A DNA stretch of 64,000 nucleotides from Endothia cerciana (lineage: Eukaryota; Ascomycota; Sordariomycetes; Diaporthales; Cryphonectriaceae): assembly GCA_026119935.1 (NCBI GenBank), contig JALRMH010000017.1, forward strand, positions 558,001 to 622,000, written 5' to 3'. Positions 21,727-33,744 of this stretch are shown here, piece after piece. Each line of letters opens with the position of its first letter. The first letter of the stretch is position 1. The position numbers were made by a program, and so were the translations under genes. Under the pieces are notes generated by a model. It saw nothing but the letters and a program-made list of their open reading frames with translations. It was not told where the DNA came from and made no database searches.

Positions 21727-23582
21727 TCATGTAGCCTTCTTCACCTTGCCAACTTCAGCCTTCTTCCTCCTCCTCGCTCGCCACGCGGCGAGCTCGTTCA
21801 GCAGCCCCATGACAAGCGGCACTCCGATTGGCCCCAACAGAGGCAGGTATACTGCGATCTTGTGCTCATCGGGGAAATACAGCTGACCGACCATGCTCTT
21901 CTCGAAGAAGGCGCGCTCGGCTGCCGCCTCTGCAATCTGGGCGTGAATGAGCCCGTCTGGCGTGCCCAGCGACTCACACGCCAGGCGCAAGTGGCGGATC
22001 GTGGTGCTGACACCGTCGGCGACGGACTGAGGGATGGAGATAGACGGGAGGGCCCGAGAGAGGCGGGCAAGTGAGCCAAGAGTGCTCGACGCGCGGAGCA
22101 AGAGATCAGCGGAGCGGATCCTGGAGAGGGTGGACAGGCGGAGTGGCAGTGAGCCGGAAGTAGGGGTTCCGAGAAGCGAGAGCAGGTGTGTGGTGAACGT
22201 GAGCAAGGGCTGCTTGAGATCCTCGGGCTGGACGTGTGTCCTGTCGCCCGGGAGGTTGAGAAGATACACAGTCCCCCACTGGGGGATCAGCCAGGAATGT
22301 GAGGTCTCCGAGATTGCCGTCTCGCTGGCGTCCACATCGTCCAGGGTGGGAGGGACCCCAATGGTCTGTGGACCAACGAAGACGATGAAGTTGACGGTGG
22401 GCGCGCCACCGATTGACGGTGACAGGGGCCACTCGGCGGCGTTGATGAAGGAGGACAGGTCGTCCTTGTTCAGCACCTGAGACTGGACGCCAGGGGTCGC
22501 GTACAACTGGACCTGGGTATCGATGGTAAAGTTATGAATGGGTCTCAAGACGTCCAGCACCGGCTGCATGTACTCGTCGATTGTCTTTTCGATATCCCAA
22601 CTGCTAGGCGTAGGCCCGTCGGTGAAGAGGGAGAACGTGAGGTGATATGTCGGGGCATATCTGAGAGAGCGGGTCGTCCGCTTCGCGATCGTGTCGGCGG
22701 TGTCAGGCGCCAGACCCTGTGGTCGATGTTCTGGCTTGGCCGAAGACGTGGATAGTAAATATGATATAACGGCCTGCTCTTCCGCAAATGTGGAGCGCAA
22801 TTCGCTTGCGACATAGGTGGCCAGGGATGAGGAAGACGAGCTCGGGGACGGGATCGAGTTCGGCGTGTAGGTGATGTCGAGGATAGACTCGTACGGGTGG
22901 AGCGAGGCTGTGGTCGACTCCCCCGGCTGCAGGCGTATGACGAGAGCGACCTCATCAGGGCTGGCAGCGCCACCTGTGCTGGTCCGAGGGTCCAGCTGCA
23001 GCCGGAGATGGTGACCGGGGAAGTCATTCAGGTCGTCGAGGGCGTGCTGGGTCAGGCGCAGGAGGTTCTGGGCCTCCTGTTCTTGGAGCTGGTTGGCCTG
23101 GATCGAGATCCGCAGGGGGAAGACCGGGCGACATGCCTGGAGAGCAGCCAGCGTCAGTGGCACAGAGACCAAGCTCATGAAGGGGGCAAAACGAGGCCGG
23201 CGACATGACCTACCTTACCGTCGGCCCAGTCCATCATGTCATCCAGGGGCAGGTTCGCCCTGAGGATCGCGGTGGTGTTCCACCATATGGGCAGACCGAG
23301 ACACAGGACGATGAGCCAGAACGAGAATATCACCTGGGACCGTCTTCGAACGTCCGAGGGTCTCTCGGGCGGAGGCTCCTTGCGGCCGCCGGTTCTGGTA
23401 GTGTCGGTGCTCGAGGCATCTCTGGCCACGGCCACGGCCACGCTGGGCTCAGGCTCAGGCTCAGGCTCACGACCGGCCCCAGGACCAGAAGCAAGACGTG
23501 TCAGCTCGCTGGCAGCCGTCGGAACGGTATTGGTGGTCCTTTCCGTGGCCATGTCGACATCATGGGCAGGTATCGCAGACAT
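21727..23582 (-). CDS. GPI17: GPI transamidase subunit PIG-S (Gpi17)
   Basis: Subunit of the endoplasmic-reticulum GPI transamidase, which attaches GPI anchors to proteins. Two exons, 23582-23214 and 23136-21727, meet in phase 0 across a 77-nt intron (592 residues). An N-terminal Ser/Thr-rich cytosolic segment with an Glu-Pro repeat is followed by a transmembrane helix (VIFSFWLIVLCLGLPIWW, about residues 83-100). The large lumenal domain carries LPFSLFTD-like strands, LSFSLFTDG-type sequence and VNFIVFVGP. A C-terminal helix (LLGPIGVPLVMGLLNEL) precedes a basic tail, RARRRKKAEVGKVKKAT. The two-TM, large-lumenal-loop plan and the exon-junction sequence WADGK/ACRPVFPLRI fit PIG-S well. The second Met at residue 11 is an alternative start. 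Confidence 0.9.
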
Positions 23583-25547
23583 GGCAGTCCTCGCTACATT
23601 GCGGTCGTGGTGGTGAAGGGTAGCGTGGTGAGGTCAGCCAGCTATGCCATGCAACAACAGCTAGCTACAAAGCCGCCCCCTCCCCTGGCGCGCGCTCCAC
23701 CCCTGGTGCCCTGTCCTGCCAGTTAGCCCGCATAGCTACCATAGTATCATAGTACATACCATAAGTACCAGTACGTAGTACTATGAGTATGTGCTGTTAC
23801 CCTGATAAGATAAGAGAGACCACACTATGTACCATCCCCCAGTTCCCCGGTACCTGGTCCAAGTACCTACATGTCGCCACTTGCCTAACTCCTCGAAACT
23901 TTCGGCTTCACATGCGAGCACTTAGGCCTGAATCGTGCAGGCCCCTACGCTTCTGCCCTCTCCCACGGCCCAACCCCCCGCAAGAGATTGCCTAGTTGGG
24001 TATGCAGTAAGTCCTGTACTGTGACGGGCCGCTACCCGTGCGCGTTCCAAACTGACAGTCGTGAGACGAGGCTGCGGACTGATAACAGACAGTCTGGCAG
24101 CCACAGACAGGAGACGCCCCAGATGCAACCTGAGATTGAGGAGGGCCCTGGGGCCCCCCGGGGGGGGGAGACCGGCAGGTCATGGCGCACCGAAGGAATG
24201 TATCGTCGTTGGCTGGCTGGCTGGCGACGCTATCGCGAGGATCGACAACATACTATGGTATACACATATCCAGCTTGCTTCTTTCCTTGTCTCCTCCCGC
24301 TTATTCGTTAAAGAATATCCAACACTTGATCAATTCTTGTCCTCTTCTTCTTTCTTTCCTCTTTTTGCGGGGGAGGGGGAGGGGGGTTCTTCTCTCCTTT
24401 CTGTTCTCTCTCTACATGGTGCTGTCATCTGCTGGCCCTGGGCTTGGTACAGCGCCACGTTACTGGGTACCCAGCAGGTGGTCCGCCCGTGTCCACGCCC
24501 CAACGTCCTGGGTCGCCTCGGGCTCCACGGCAAAGGCTAAGCCCCGCCACCCTGGACCCCACGCTCTTCAGACGGGAAGTTCCAGTGGTGCCAGTGCCCA
24601 ACCCCGGCCGAGGGCCTGAGCCGAGGCGCAACATCTGAAGTTCTGCCCGTCCGGCTCACCTCTCCTTGATACCACGTCGTCTGTTGTCTTGAGAAACTGG
24701 CATAATCATGATTTTGAGCACCTGTGTAGGGACACTTGCTGAACCCCGCTCGGGCATCTCTGTCGTCTTGAGCCCTCCCATGCTGTGTGTCTACGCCATT
24801 TCCACCTAGGCGAGGCGGGTCCGTTATATCACCTCACCTCCTCTCACCTCTTCCTGTCACCCCATACTACCCTCATATGGTCTGCCCCTAGGTTGAGGTG
24901 ATAGAGGTCCTGTCTGTCCCGGGCTCCTGTCGCTGACCGTCTGTTCCTCTCTTCTCTGCCCCCCATCTCCTCACTGTGCTTGTTATACAGACGAGGGCGC
25001 ATCTAGAACCTTCACGCCCTCCCTCCACCTATCACCGTCCTGCCCCACGAGGACCACGAGTGCGGCTTTCTGCACCTCGCCGGCCTGCCAGCCCATCGCC
25101 TGCCTCTGCGCGCCCTCTGGCGGCGTTCCAGTTCTATGGAACACAGATCTCACCGAGCACGCCGTCCCAGTTCCGTGTCTCAATAATTTGCCGCTCTTGT
25201 GTTCCCCTATAGTCGAGGTGTGCCCGCCCCTGATTCCTGCGACTCTCGGCTTTTATCCCGCTGTGCTTCTGTACCTGTGTCCCGACCACCCTGGTACCGG
25301 CTGCTACTGGTCACACCAGGCCCCGTATAAGTCCAAAAAAAATGCCCGGTAAGCTTCTTTTCCAACCTCGGGGGACTCTCTCTCGCACGACACACACAGA
25401 CACCATCTCCCACGGCTGCAGCAGCTGTCCTCGTAGCCTTGCTCGCCGCGCCCCCGCCCCCCTCTTCCCTCCTCCTCCTCCTCCTCCTCCTCCTCCCCCT
25501 CCCCCTAGGTCCGGCTCGGGTGCAGCAGCAGCAGCAGCAAAACTTTA
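23583..25547. promoter_or_regulatory. Divergent promoter region between PIG-S and the acyl-CoA synthetase gene
   Basis: About 2 kb. It contains a tandem GATA element GATAAGATAAG at 23804-23814, long pyrimidine-rich tracts near 24290-24420 and (CTC)n/poly-Pro-like sequence at 25460-25510. A 68-codon upstream reading frame begins at 25342 and ends in a TAATG overlap with the synthetase start. No other gene is evident. Confidence 0.45.
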
Positions 25548-25548
25548 A
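25342..25548 (+). promoter_or_regulatory. Possible upstream ORF overlapping the synthetase start (TAATG)
   Basis: An ATG after an A-run (25335-25341) opens a 68-codon frame whose TAA stop shares its last A with the ATG of the acyl-CoA synthetase at 25548. If the transcript starts upstream of 25342 this would be a translation-control uORF. A GTAAGC donor-like sequence seven bases into it also allows a 5'-leader intron instead. Confidence 0.3.
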
Positions 25549-26372
25549 TGGCTGCTAACCTACTCCTCACGGAATATGCAGTCCCCCTCGCCATCGCGGC
25601 CCCGGCGGCGGCAGCAGCCGCGGCCTACATCAATGCCAAGGCGCACATATGGTATGACCTCAAGTTGCTCTCGTGCGTCGTGCCCATGGCCGTCCAGATG
25701 ATGTGGCGCGAGCGGACCGGCAGGCTCAGCCTGTTCTACGACCTCGAGTACTGGGCGACCAATCCCAGGACCGCGGACACGCCCTTCCTTCTGTTCGGGG
25801 ACCGCTCGTGGACGTTCCGCCAGGGCCTCGAGGAGACGCTGAGGCACGGCACGTGGCTGAAGGAGCAGTTCGGCATCAAGAAGGACGAGATTGTCGCCAT
25901 GGACTTCCCGAACGGCGAAAGTTTTGTGTTCGTCTGGATGGGCCTCTGGGCCATCGGCGCAAAGCCGGCCTTTATCAACTACAATCTGGCCGGCGATGCG
26001 CTTGTCCACTGTGCCAAGGCTGCGGGCGCGGCGATCATGCTGGTCGACCCGGCGGTCGCGCATAACGTGGATGACTACGTGCGCAGGGAGCTGGTGGGCG
26101 TGAGGCTCGAGGTCTTCTCCGCAGAGAACAAGGAGCAGGTGGCGGCGACGAGGCCCGTGAGGCCGCCGGACGAGCAGAGGGCGGAGGAGGGCCTCTACAG
26201 CATGGCGAACCTCATCTACACGAGCGGGACCACGGGCCTGCCCAAGGCGGCGGTCGTGAGCTGGGGCAAGATGCATGCTGCGGGTGGGTTCTCCGCAAGG
26301 CTGATCAGCTCGCGGCCGGGGGAGGTCTTCTACACGGTCAGTGAGCCCCCGCCCGCTTCACCTGCGGGAACC

Positions 26373-26406
<34 letters not shown>

Positions 26407-27560
26407 CTGACCGCGAGCAGTGCATGCCCCTCTACCACTCATCCGGCGCGATCTTGTGCGTGGCCAACACCCTCCTGAGCGGCGCGACCGTCGCACTGGG
26501 CGCCAAGTTCTCAACGCGCACGTTCTGGAGCGAGGTGCGCCGCCACGACGCGACCATGATCCAGTACGTCGGCGAGACGCTGCGCTATCTCCTCACGGCG
26601 CCCGTGGAGGTCGACCCGGCCACCGGCGAGACGCTGGACAAGAGGCACCGGGTGCGCGTGGCGCTGGGCAACGGCCTGCGGCCGGACGTGTGGAACAGGT
26701 TCAAGCAGCGCTTCGGGGTGGAGTACATCGCCGAGTTCTACGGCGCGACCGAGGGCAGCTTTGCGACGTGGAACCTGAGCAGGAACGACTTCGGCATGGG
26801 CGCCGTCGGGAGGAACGGCTGGTTCTACTCCGCGATCGTCGGGTCCGGGACCGCGCTGGTGGAGGTCGACTTCACGACGGACCTGCCGTACCGGGACCCC
26901 AGGACCGGCCTCTGCAGGGCGACCAGGCCCGGCGAGCCTGGCGAGTTCCTGTTCAGGCTGCCGGACAAGGACCTCGAGAGGAGGTTCCAGGGGTACTACG
27001 GCGACAGGGCAGCGACGAACAAGAAGGTCCTGCGGGACGTGTTCAAGAAGGGCGACGCGTGGTTCCGGACGGGGGATGTCATGCGCTGGGACAGCGAGGG
27101 GCGGATCTTCTTCCACGACCGCATCGGCGACACGTTCCGGTGGAAGAGCGAGAACGTCTCGACGGCTGAGGTCAGCCAGGCGCTGGGCCAGCACCCCGCG
27201 GTCCACGAGGCGAACGTGTACGGCGTGCAGGTGCCGCACCACGACGGGCGGGCGGGGTGTGCGGCGGTCATCCTGAACGAGGGGGCGTCGCCCAGCCGGG
27301 AGGAGACACTGCTGAGCCTGGGCGAGCACGTCAAGAAGACACTGCCCAAGTATGCGGCGCCTATATTCCTGCGCATCACACAGCCGGGCAAGATGCAGAC
27401 CACGGGGACGAACAAGCAGCAGAAGCACGACCTGAGGGCGGGAGGGGTGGACCCGGACAAGATAGGGGGTGACGAGATGTACTGGCTCAAGGGGGGGAGG
27501 TATGTCCCGTTTACGAAGAGAGACTGGGAGGCGGTGAACGGTGGGAGGGTGAAGTTGTGA
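25548..27560 (+). CDS. FAT1: Very-long-chain acyl-CoA synthetase / fatty acid transporter (Fat1 family)
   Basis: Activates long and very-long-chain fatty acids to CoA esters and couples uptake to activation at membranes or peroxisomes. Exons 25548-26336 and 26421-27560 (642 residues), joined in phase 0. An N-terminal Ala-rich helix (LAIAAPAAAAAAAYI) may be a membrane anchor. The AMP-binding P-loop-like motif IYTSGTTGLPKAA lies near residues 222-234. The adenylation core has FYGATEGSFATWNL, and the FATP/VLACS signature appears as DRIGDTFRWKSENV. The C-terminus ends VKL. The 84-nt intron is a multiple of three, has no stop in frame and contains a GT dinucleotide repeat; unspliced reading would insert 28 residues rich in Cys and Val. 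Splicing is favoured because the insert interrupts the conserved YT/CMPLYHSSG segment. Confidence 0.93.
26375..26404 (+). repeat. (GT)15 microsatellite inside the intron of the acyl-CoA synthetase gene
   Basis: Fifteen uninterrupted GT dinucleotides lie between the donor (26337) and acceptor (26420) of an 84-nt intron. Confidence 0.97.
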
Positions 27561-28742
27561 GGGAGCACTGAATACAAATATGAGGGCGTGTATATGTGCA
27601 TAGACTGGCCGTGTGCGTGTGGCGCCTGTTGAGCATCACTCTCTGAAGCTGGGCGCGCGCACGGTGGCTTCGAGATGCGTCTGAGGCACCAGCTAGCTGC
27701 GTGCTCCATGACGTCGGCACCGCGCGTGTGTGACCCTGGAAACCTGGCTGGATGATTAGACGCCGTGTCTGTTACTACGGTAGACAATATTACCTCGAAT
27801 AGCCCCCGTTGATCGATAGATGGTCGAACGCATGAGCTGTGCGCCGGGCGGAATCTCGGGGGGGGGGGGTGGTGGTGGCAGCCTGTTAGCGTGGGTGTGA
27901 TCGCGCATAACTAACCCTTGTGGAGGTTAGGCTTGTTGGGAGGGACCCCTGAGCCCTGAGGTGCAGATGGTGGACGATTAAAGCTCCGGAAGCGGAGAAC
28001 AGGAGGAAGCTCTGACCCCACGTGGCAGGCCCAAGGGCTCACGGGCACGGCGAATCATGGGGCTCCCTGATGGCGACATCGCGTGGCGACCCCCTCCATC
28101 TGCTTCCATCTGCCTCCCCACCCGTGCTGACGGGATCGAGCATTCGAGGTGCGAGGATGAATTACATCATCAGGAGACGAGCTTGCGCCTTTCGCGCCAA
28201 GATGGCCTCACGGGCTGGCCTGAGGTGACTGGAGGAGGGGGGTTCCCTCTGGATGTTCATGAGGCCTCAGGACTGCGTCTTGGGGCATGAGGCACGAGGT
28301 CGAGATCCGGACCAGAGGCTCGTCCATCGTCGAGGTCGAGTTTCAGGGTCGCGCCTCGAGTCGGCCGGCTGCAGCGGGGCTTCCTCATATGCTTGAGCAC
28401 ATTACTGCGCGCGCGGGACTCGTGGCTGAGGGACCAGTCTAACTCGTAAAAGTTTGTGCACTCCATGACATACCAGAGAAGGGCACCACCAAAAGGAGGA
28501 GATGGGCCAGCCTGGTGCTGCCAGGGCCACGGCCCTCCGACCCGTGCCGTCTTTTTTTTATTAAGCCCTACTAGATAGAGCCCCTCCCCCGCCATCTTCT
28601 CCTGTCTGACCAGACAACTCCTCCTCCTCCATCATCGCTGCGTGCAACATCGTCCCGCTGTTGCTTCTCAGGTCGCTGTATAATACCTCACCCATCTGAC
28701 CTCATCCATCACCTGCCATCCCCTATCCCCAACGTCGACACA
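27561..28742. other. Spacer between acyl-CoA synthetase and peroxiredoxin genes
   Basis: Holds the synthetase 3' end and the peroxiredoxin promoter. A G-run lies at 27859-27867. No conserved protein or repeat was recognised. Confidence 0.4.
28679..28685 (+). promoter_or_regulatory. TATA-like element upstream of the peroxiredoxin gene
   Basis: TATAATA lies about 58 bp before the ATG and is followed by a pyrimidine-rich leader ending CAACGTCGACACAATGG, a good fungal start context. Position is suggestive only. Confidence 0.3.
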
Positions 28743-29648
28743 ATGGCCGAACAACGATCTGCTCCGTAAGTGCCGTCACATCATGTCACATCACGTCCTC
28801 CCCCCTCCGAGTGCACCCGGCCGTCCCCTCACCCTGCACGGGAGGGGAGGGCTTGAGGGCTGCCTCGGGCCTCACGACCAGGCTGGCTGACAAGGACGCC
28901 CCCCCCCCCTCCAGTCTCCGTCTGGGCACCGTCGCCCCCAACTTCAAGGCCGACACCACCAAGGGCCCCATCGACCTGCACGGGTACATCGGCGACAACT
29001 GGGTCGTCTTCTTCTCTCACCCGGAGGACTACACCCCGGTGTGCACCACCGAGCTGGGCGAGATGGCCCGCCTCGAGCCCGAGTTCAACAAGCGCGGCGT
29101 CAAGCTGCTGGGCCTGAGCGCCAACACCGTCGACAGCCACGAGGGCTGGGCCAGCGACATCAAGGAGATCAGCGGGAACACCCTGAACTTCCCCATCGTG
29201 GCGGACAAGGAGAGGAAGGTCGCCTACCTCTACGACATGTACGTATCTGCACCCACCCGGGCCCTGCGGGGGTGTGACAGCGCGCTGACCGGTAACGGAT
29301 CACAGGCTCGACTACCAAGACACCACCAACGTTGACGAGAAGGGCATCGCCTTCACCATCCGCTCCGTCTTCGTCATCGACCCCAAGAAGACCATCCGCA
29401 CCATCCTGTCCTACCCTGCCTCCACCGGCCGCAACTCGGCCGAGATCCTGCGCATCGTCGACTCCCTGCAGACCGGCGACAAGAACAAGATCACCACCCC
29501 CGTCAACTGGGTCCCCGGCGACGATGTCATCGTCCACCCGTCTGTCAAGAATGAGCAGGCCAAGGAGCTGTTCCCCGACTTCCGCATCGTCAAGCCCTAC
29601 CTGCGCTTCACCCCGCTGGCCAAGGAGAAGGCTACTGCTGGCAAGTAG
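28743..29648 (+). CDS. PRX1: 1-Cys peroxiredoxin (Prx6/Prx1 type)
   Basis: Thiol peroxidase that reduces hydrogen peroxide and organic hydroperoxides in cytosol or mitochondria. Exons 28743-28765, 28915-29238 and 29306-29648 join in frame (229 residues). The first exon encodes only seven full codons, MAEQRSA. The peroxidatic centre reads HPEDYTPVCTTELGEMARL, with Cys51 in the Pro-x-x-x-Thr/Ser-x-x-Cys context. The C-terminal extension (SAEILRIVDSLQTGDKNKI, TPVNWVPGDDVIVHPSV, YLRFTP) is typical of the 1-Cys Prx6 class rather than 2-Cys enzymes. No second conserved Cys is seen. I see no clear mitochondrial presequence, so a cytosolic site is more likely. Confidence 0.95.
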
Positions 29649-32600
29649 GTGAGCTGCGGCGGTTCAGAGGTTGGAGGGCGGGATACAGTCCGGAGTCTGA
29701 CCCTAGGATGAAAAATGCCTTTTTTTTTTTTTTTCTCTCTCCACCAGCCCGAGGCAGATGGGCCGTCATGACAGCCCTGCAGTGTCCTCAGGGGCATGAA
29801 TACCAAAACAAGATTCAAGTGATCCCGAGTCGAGCCCTGGAGTGTACGTTAGAATTCCGACGTGGGCCGTGTGCAGTGCAGTGATCGGTAATCCGGGGCC
29901 TCCGGCCCGGGCCCCTTGTTCATACTGTCCAGAATAGCAGGCCGTGGGTGGGCCAATCCTCCTCCGCGTCATGGCGAAGCTGTAGCTGCCGACCTCATTC
30001 GACGGTTTACGACATGCGCCGGCGGCGTTCGAGTGTGTTTCCCAAGACATTATTTTGCCCAGCCAAAAAAAAAAAAAAAAAAACCCCCCAACCAAAAAAC
30101 AGTAAGTACTTCTGCGGCTCGCAGAAAAGCATTCGCCGTTGGGCCACAGCCCGCACCTCTGCCACGAGGACGGCACGACGGTAAGCCCATATCGGGGCAT
30201 CGGCTGGCCAAAAGGGGGGCCGAGGTAGGACGGAAAAGGGGGTTGGGCGGCCCCCAATCAAAAGCAGAGAGCGGCAGCATGGCCAGATCCAGCGCCGTGC
30301 CTGTTCCTTTCCAGCAGGGTAAGCTCGGATCAGGCCGATGCTTTTCTTGTCCCCTTCTCCCAGCCCTCATCCGTGGGCGCTGCCTCCCCCTATCCGGCCT
30401 GGCGGGACCCGTCTGATCCTCCCGCTCAGCAAGCCCTGAGGAGGTGAAGGGGGTTTCGGAAATTGGGGGCTCCATGTGCAAGCAACGGCTCGACCACATG
30501 TACAGCCAGGGCTCAGACAGACAGAGTTTCCTCCTGGCATGATGGGGCAACAGGTTGGACATGAGCATGACCAAGCCTGAATACTCCGCAAACTCTGGAC
30601 GGGACGGCCTGAGCGAACACATAGCAGGCAGGGCGGGCAAAATCCGTGGCCCGGCCGTGGTTGCTACGGGAAGACGTGCAGCTCGATCACGGGCTGCAGA
30701 AGGAAATCCCACTCTGTCTGCCGCAGGTATCGTTCGTTGCCCCTCTTCCTCTCATCGGGTCGAGGGTCGCGTGATGGGGACTCTTCACCCTGAGCTCAGA
30801 TCAGGTGCCTATAGAGCCAAATGTCCTGGTGGTAGCACATGGGCACGTCGTATGTGTGTGCGGACATCAGCAGCGGGGCGATAGAAGTCGTTGGTTCCTG
30901 TTTCCATGCCATACTCTTTACTTAGCCTGGACGGCGGGTGGTTAGACTTGGCCCCCGGTCTCTCTCTGCCCGTGCCCAGAGTAGGTCTAGCAGCTCTTTT
31001 ACCCCTCCAGGCCCGCCCCCTCGGGGCTTACCATGTACTATCATAGTACTATTAGTACCCCCTCCATGCACCCCCCCCCCGCCCAACGCGCCCCCCCACC
31101 CCCCCAAGCTCCCACCACTAGCATCCCTGACCTCGTCTGTACTGTGGGTAGTCCAGACCGCACGTGCGGTGTAGCGCAGGCGCCAGGACCGTCGCATGAA
31201 AGCTCTGGGGAGCCAATCCCATCCGCCGTGCACACCCCAAACAGGGCACCTCAGGCACTCACTCTCACTGGTCGCGAGGCGTTCCTGAGGGGGTGGGTGG
31301 ATGAATGAATGCCTTGGGAAAGCGAACCTTCAGTCCCCACGAGGCAGCAGAGGCTCGCGAGAAAACACCGCACCGGCTCCTCCCTTGGACGATATCAACC
31401 CAATCCTCTTTCCTTCCTTCGTTTTCCCTCCCCACAACGGCTGCACCTGTTCAGCGCGCAACCCGACCACATGAGCAGCCCCTGATCCCGCGCGACTCTG
31501 CCTGCTGCGACATCCACATATCCATTCCCGACTGCCATCCTGTTCCCACTCACCGACCGAGGCTCTACAGCTCGGCCTATCCAGATACATCCCGGGTTCC
31601 ATACACTCGACGTCGACTTCCCCGGGCCTAGGTTGGCAGCTGCTTGCGGCGCACCACATCGACAGATCGGCGCAACCTCCGTGAGGGTGGAGGCACACTG
31701 ATCCGCACACACAAGACAAGGCGACATCGATCGGTATCTGCGCCAGTGCCTGCCCGGCCCTTCGCACCGCGAGCACCGGCACCCACGTCGATCACCACCT
31801 CCTTGGCCTCGCAGCCGAGACACAGTCAGACCAGGGCTCAGGAGGCCCCAGAATCGGAAGAGCGAGGGGAGTCGGGGAGGACCGAGGATCATCAGATGCC
31901 ACCACACCTGCTGCACCCGCCTCGCAGAAGCCTCCTCAAACCGGTCACTCCTGCTGCAGACTTCTTTCCCCCTTCCGGACGTCCTGTCTCCATCTCGAGA
32001 TCCTTTTCCTCGTGATTTGGGCCTGACCGCTGCCATTCCACTGCGCCCACTTGCCGTATGCTTCGGGGGGGGGCGAGGTCGCGGTGGAAGGACTTCACAC
32101 ACGGAAGCGCACTGGACCCTTTTGCCCTGACCTACAGGCAGGCTACAAGGGTCATACAACCCAGCTACGATTCGTCTGCGCCTTGCTCTGCCGACACTCT
32201 TGTCTGGTCCCAGCTGTTCTCCCCGTCAGGCAGGGCGGCATCCAGAGGCCGTGTGCAAGCTTTCGAAAGCAGAGCCTGGCCCTCTTCACCCCAAGACCCC
32301 TCGCATCGCATCGCATCGCATCGCATCGCCCCGTCTTCACTGGGCGACCCTTCCAGGCTGGTACGCCGGGACCACGGAGCACGGAGATCTTGACTGCAAC
32401 AAAGGAATCCGGGCGCTGCCCAGTCCCCTCGGCTCATTGCCTGTGCGCCGCTCCACTGCGAAGGCCCTGCCCCTCCGCAGCGTCACGTTGGTGGAACATT
32501 TCGACCAACGCCCACGAGCACGAGCAGGTCAGTCCTCTTCTGCCCGCCGCCCTGACAGCCTGCCCGTGACCAGCCGCATCCTGCCTGCGTCCTCCCCTCA

Positions 32601-33744
32601 AATCCCTCTGTTGAACGGGTTTTCCGCCGCCGTTCTGATAATCCTTCGCTGCCAGCCTTCCCGCGCCCGCCCTCGCCTCGAGAGATCGTCTGGCAGGCTT
32701 CCACGCCTTGTTCTGGAAGCCCCTCTAACGAAATTAATTCCTGCAGCGTCTGGCCCCACGGGTCCTTGCGCTGTGCCGAGAAAGGTATTGTTCCGAACTG
32801 TCACACTAGCATTTCTGCACCATCGGACATGATCTCACAAGACGCCTTGCCTTTTCCCATCATGATGATCCCCTGGATCCCATCAGTCCGTGGGCTCTGG
32901 AGCCTGCGTCCTGACGCCGCACTACCCCCAACCGGGCTGGGCTGGGGCTGGGCTTTGTGCCGTTCGTCCTCGGCGGATCTGGTCGCGAGAGAGATGGACG
33001 TCCTCTATCCCCCCCCCCCCCCGCAGTACGGAATTTGCCAGGCCCCGTCCAGCGACTGGTCGGTCTGGGCACAAGATAGCGGCCCCATGGATGTTCGGGT
33101 CCAAGTTCTGAATGTCATCAACCTCTCCGTTCCTCCTCGTGTCACACACCCCCTCCCCCCCCTGAATCCCACGTCCTCAGATATCCTACATGCACACTTC
33201 TGCACAGTTCCCACAGGCCGTACATCCTATCTGACCGACTTGCCCTTTTCCCCCAAGTGGCCGCCCCCAGTGGCTCGTCCTCCCGCACATCATCCCGGTC
33301 GCACGCGTGAGTCCCACCGCCGTGGGTCGCCCCTCGACTCATCCGTCGTCGCTTGTCAACCACACATACATATGCCCCTGTCGCCTCGAGCGCCCCCTGT
33401 CCAACCCTATCTAGGTCCAGAGGTGTTTTCCTGCCTTCATTCTCTCCACCGTGCCCCTTTCGAGGCGGTCTGCTGTCAACTCGTCTGTCGTTACCTCTCC
33501 GAACCGCCAATGGCAGCCTCAATATTGCTCTTCTTCACTTCGATACCCTGATTGTGGTTGTTTTTTTTGGGTTTTTTTTCCCCTTTCCCCCTTCTCGCGT
33601 TTCTGTTTCTTGTCGCAATTGGCGCCCTCCATCCGATCTGGCGGCCCGTCTTCACTCTGACGAGAGAGCTTCGGTGCTGCCGGCGTGGGCAGGCGTAGCG
33701 AGGAGTCGTGTCGAGCGCTGAGGCCGGCAGTCGTGCTGACGACG
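29649..33744. other. Four-kilobase spacer upstream of the Kelch-BTB gene
   Basis: GC-rich, with many overlapping open frames on both strands (largest about 31395-32159 minus and 32766-33551 plus) but no recognisable domain. It contains an A-run at 30065-30083, C-runs near 31070-31107 and 33009-33022, a (CATCG)n-like tract at 32307-32329, and T-runs just before the gene at 33559-33581. The long pyrimidine-rich right part may be a long 5' leader. I found no transposon or RNA gene. Confidence 0.4.

Noticed and set aside
23804..23814. Tandem GATA element as a further SreA site
   Set aside because: GATAAGATAAG lacks the ATCW prefix of the iron-regulator consensus, and its flanking genes are not iron genes.
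30065..30083. A- and T-runs (30065, 46198, 62266) as possible retroposon tails
   Set aside because: No element body, target-site duplication or reverse-transcriptase sequence next to any run.
31395..33551. Several overlapping frames of 100-260 codons in the long spacer
   Set aside because: Both strands, mutually overlapping, Pro/Arg/Ser-rich composition without motifs; typical of GC-rich non-coding sequence.
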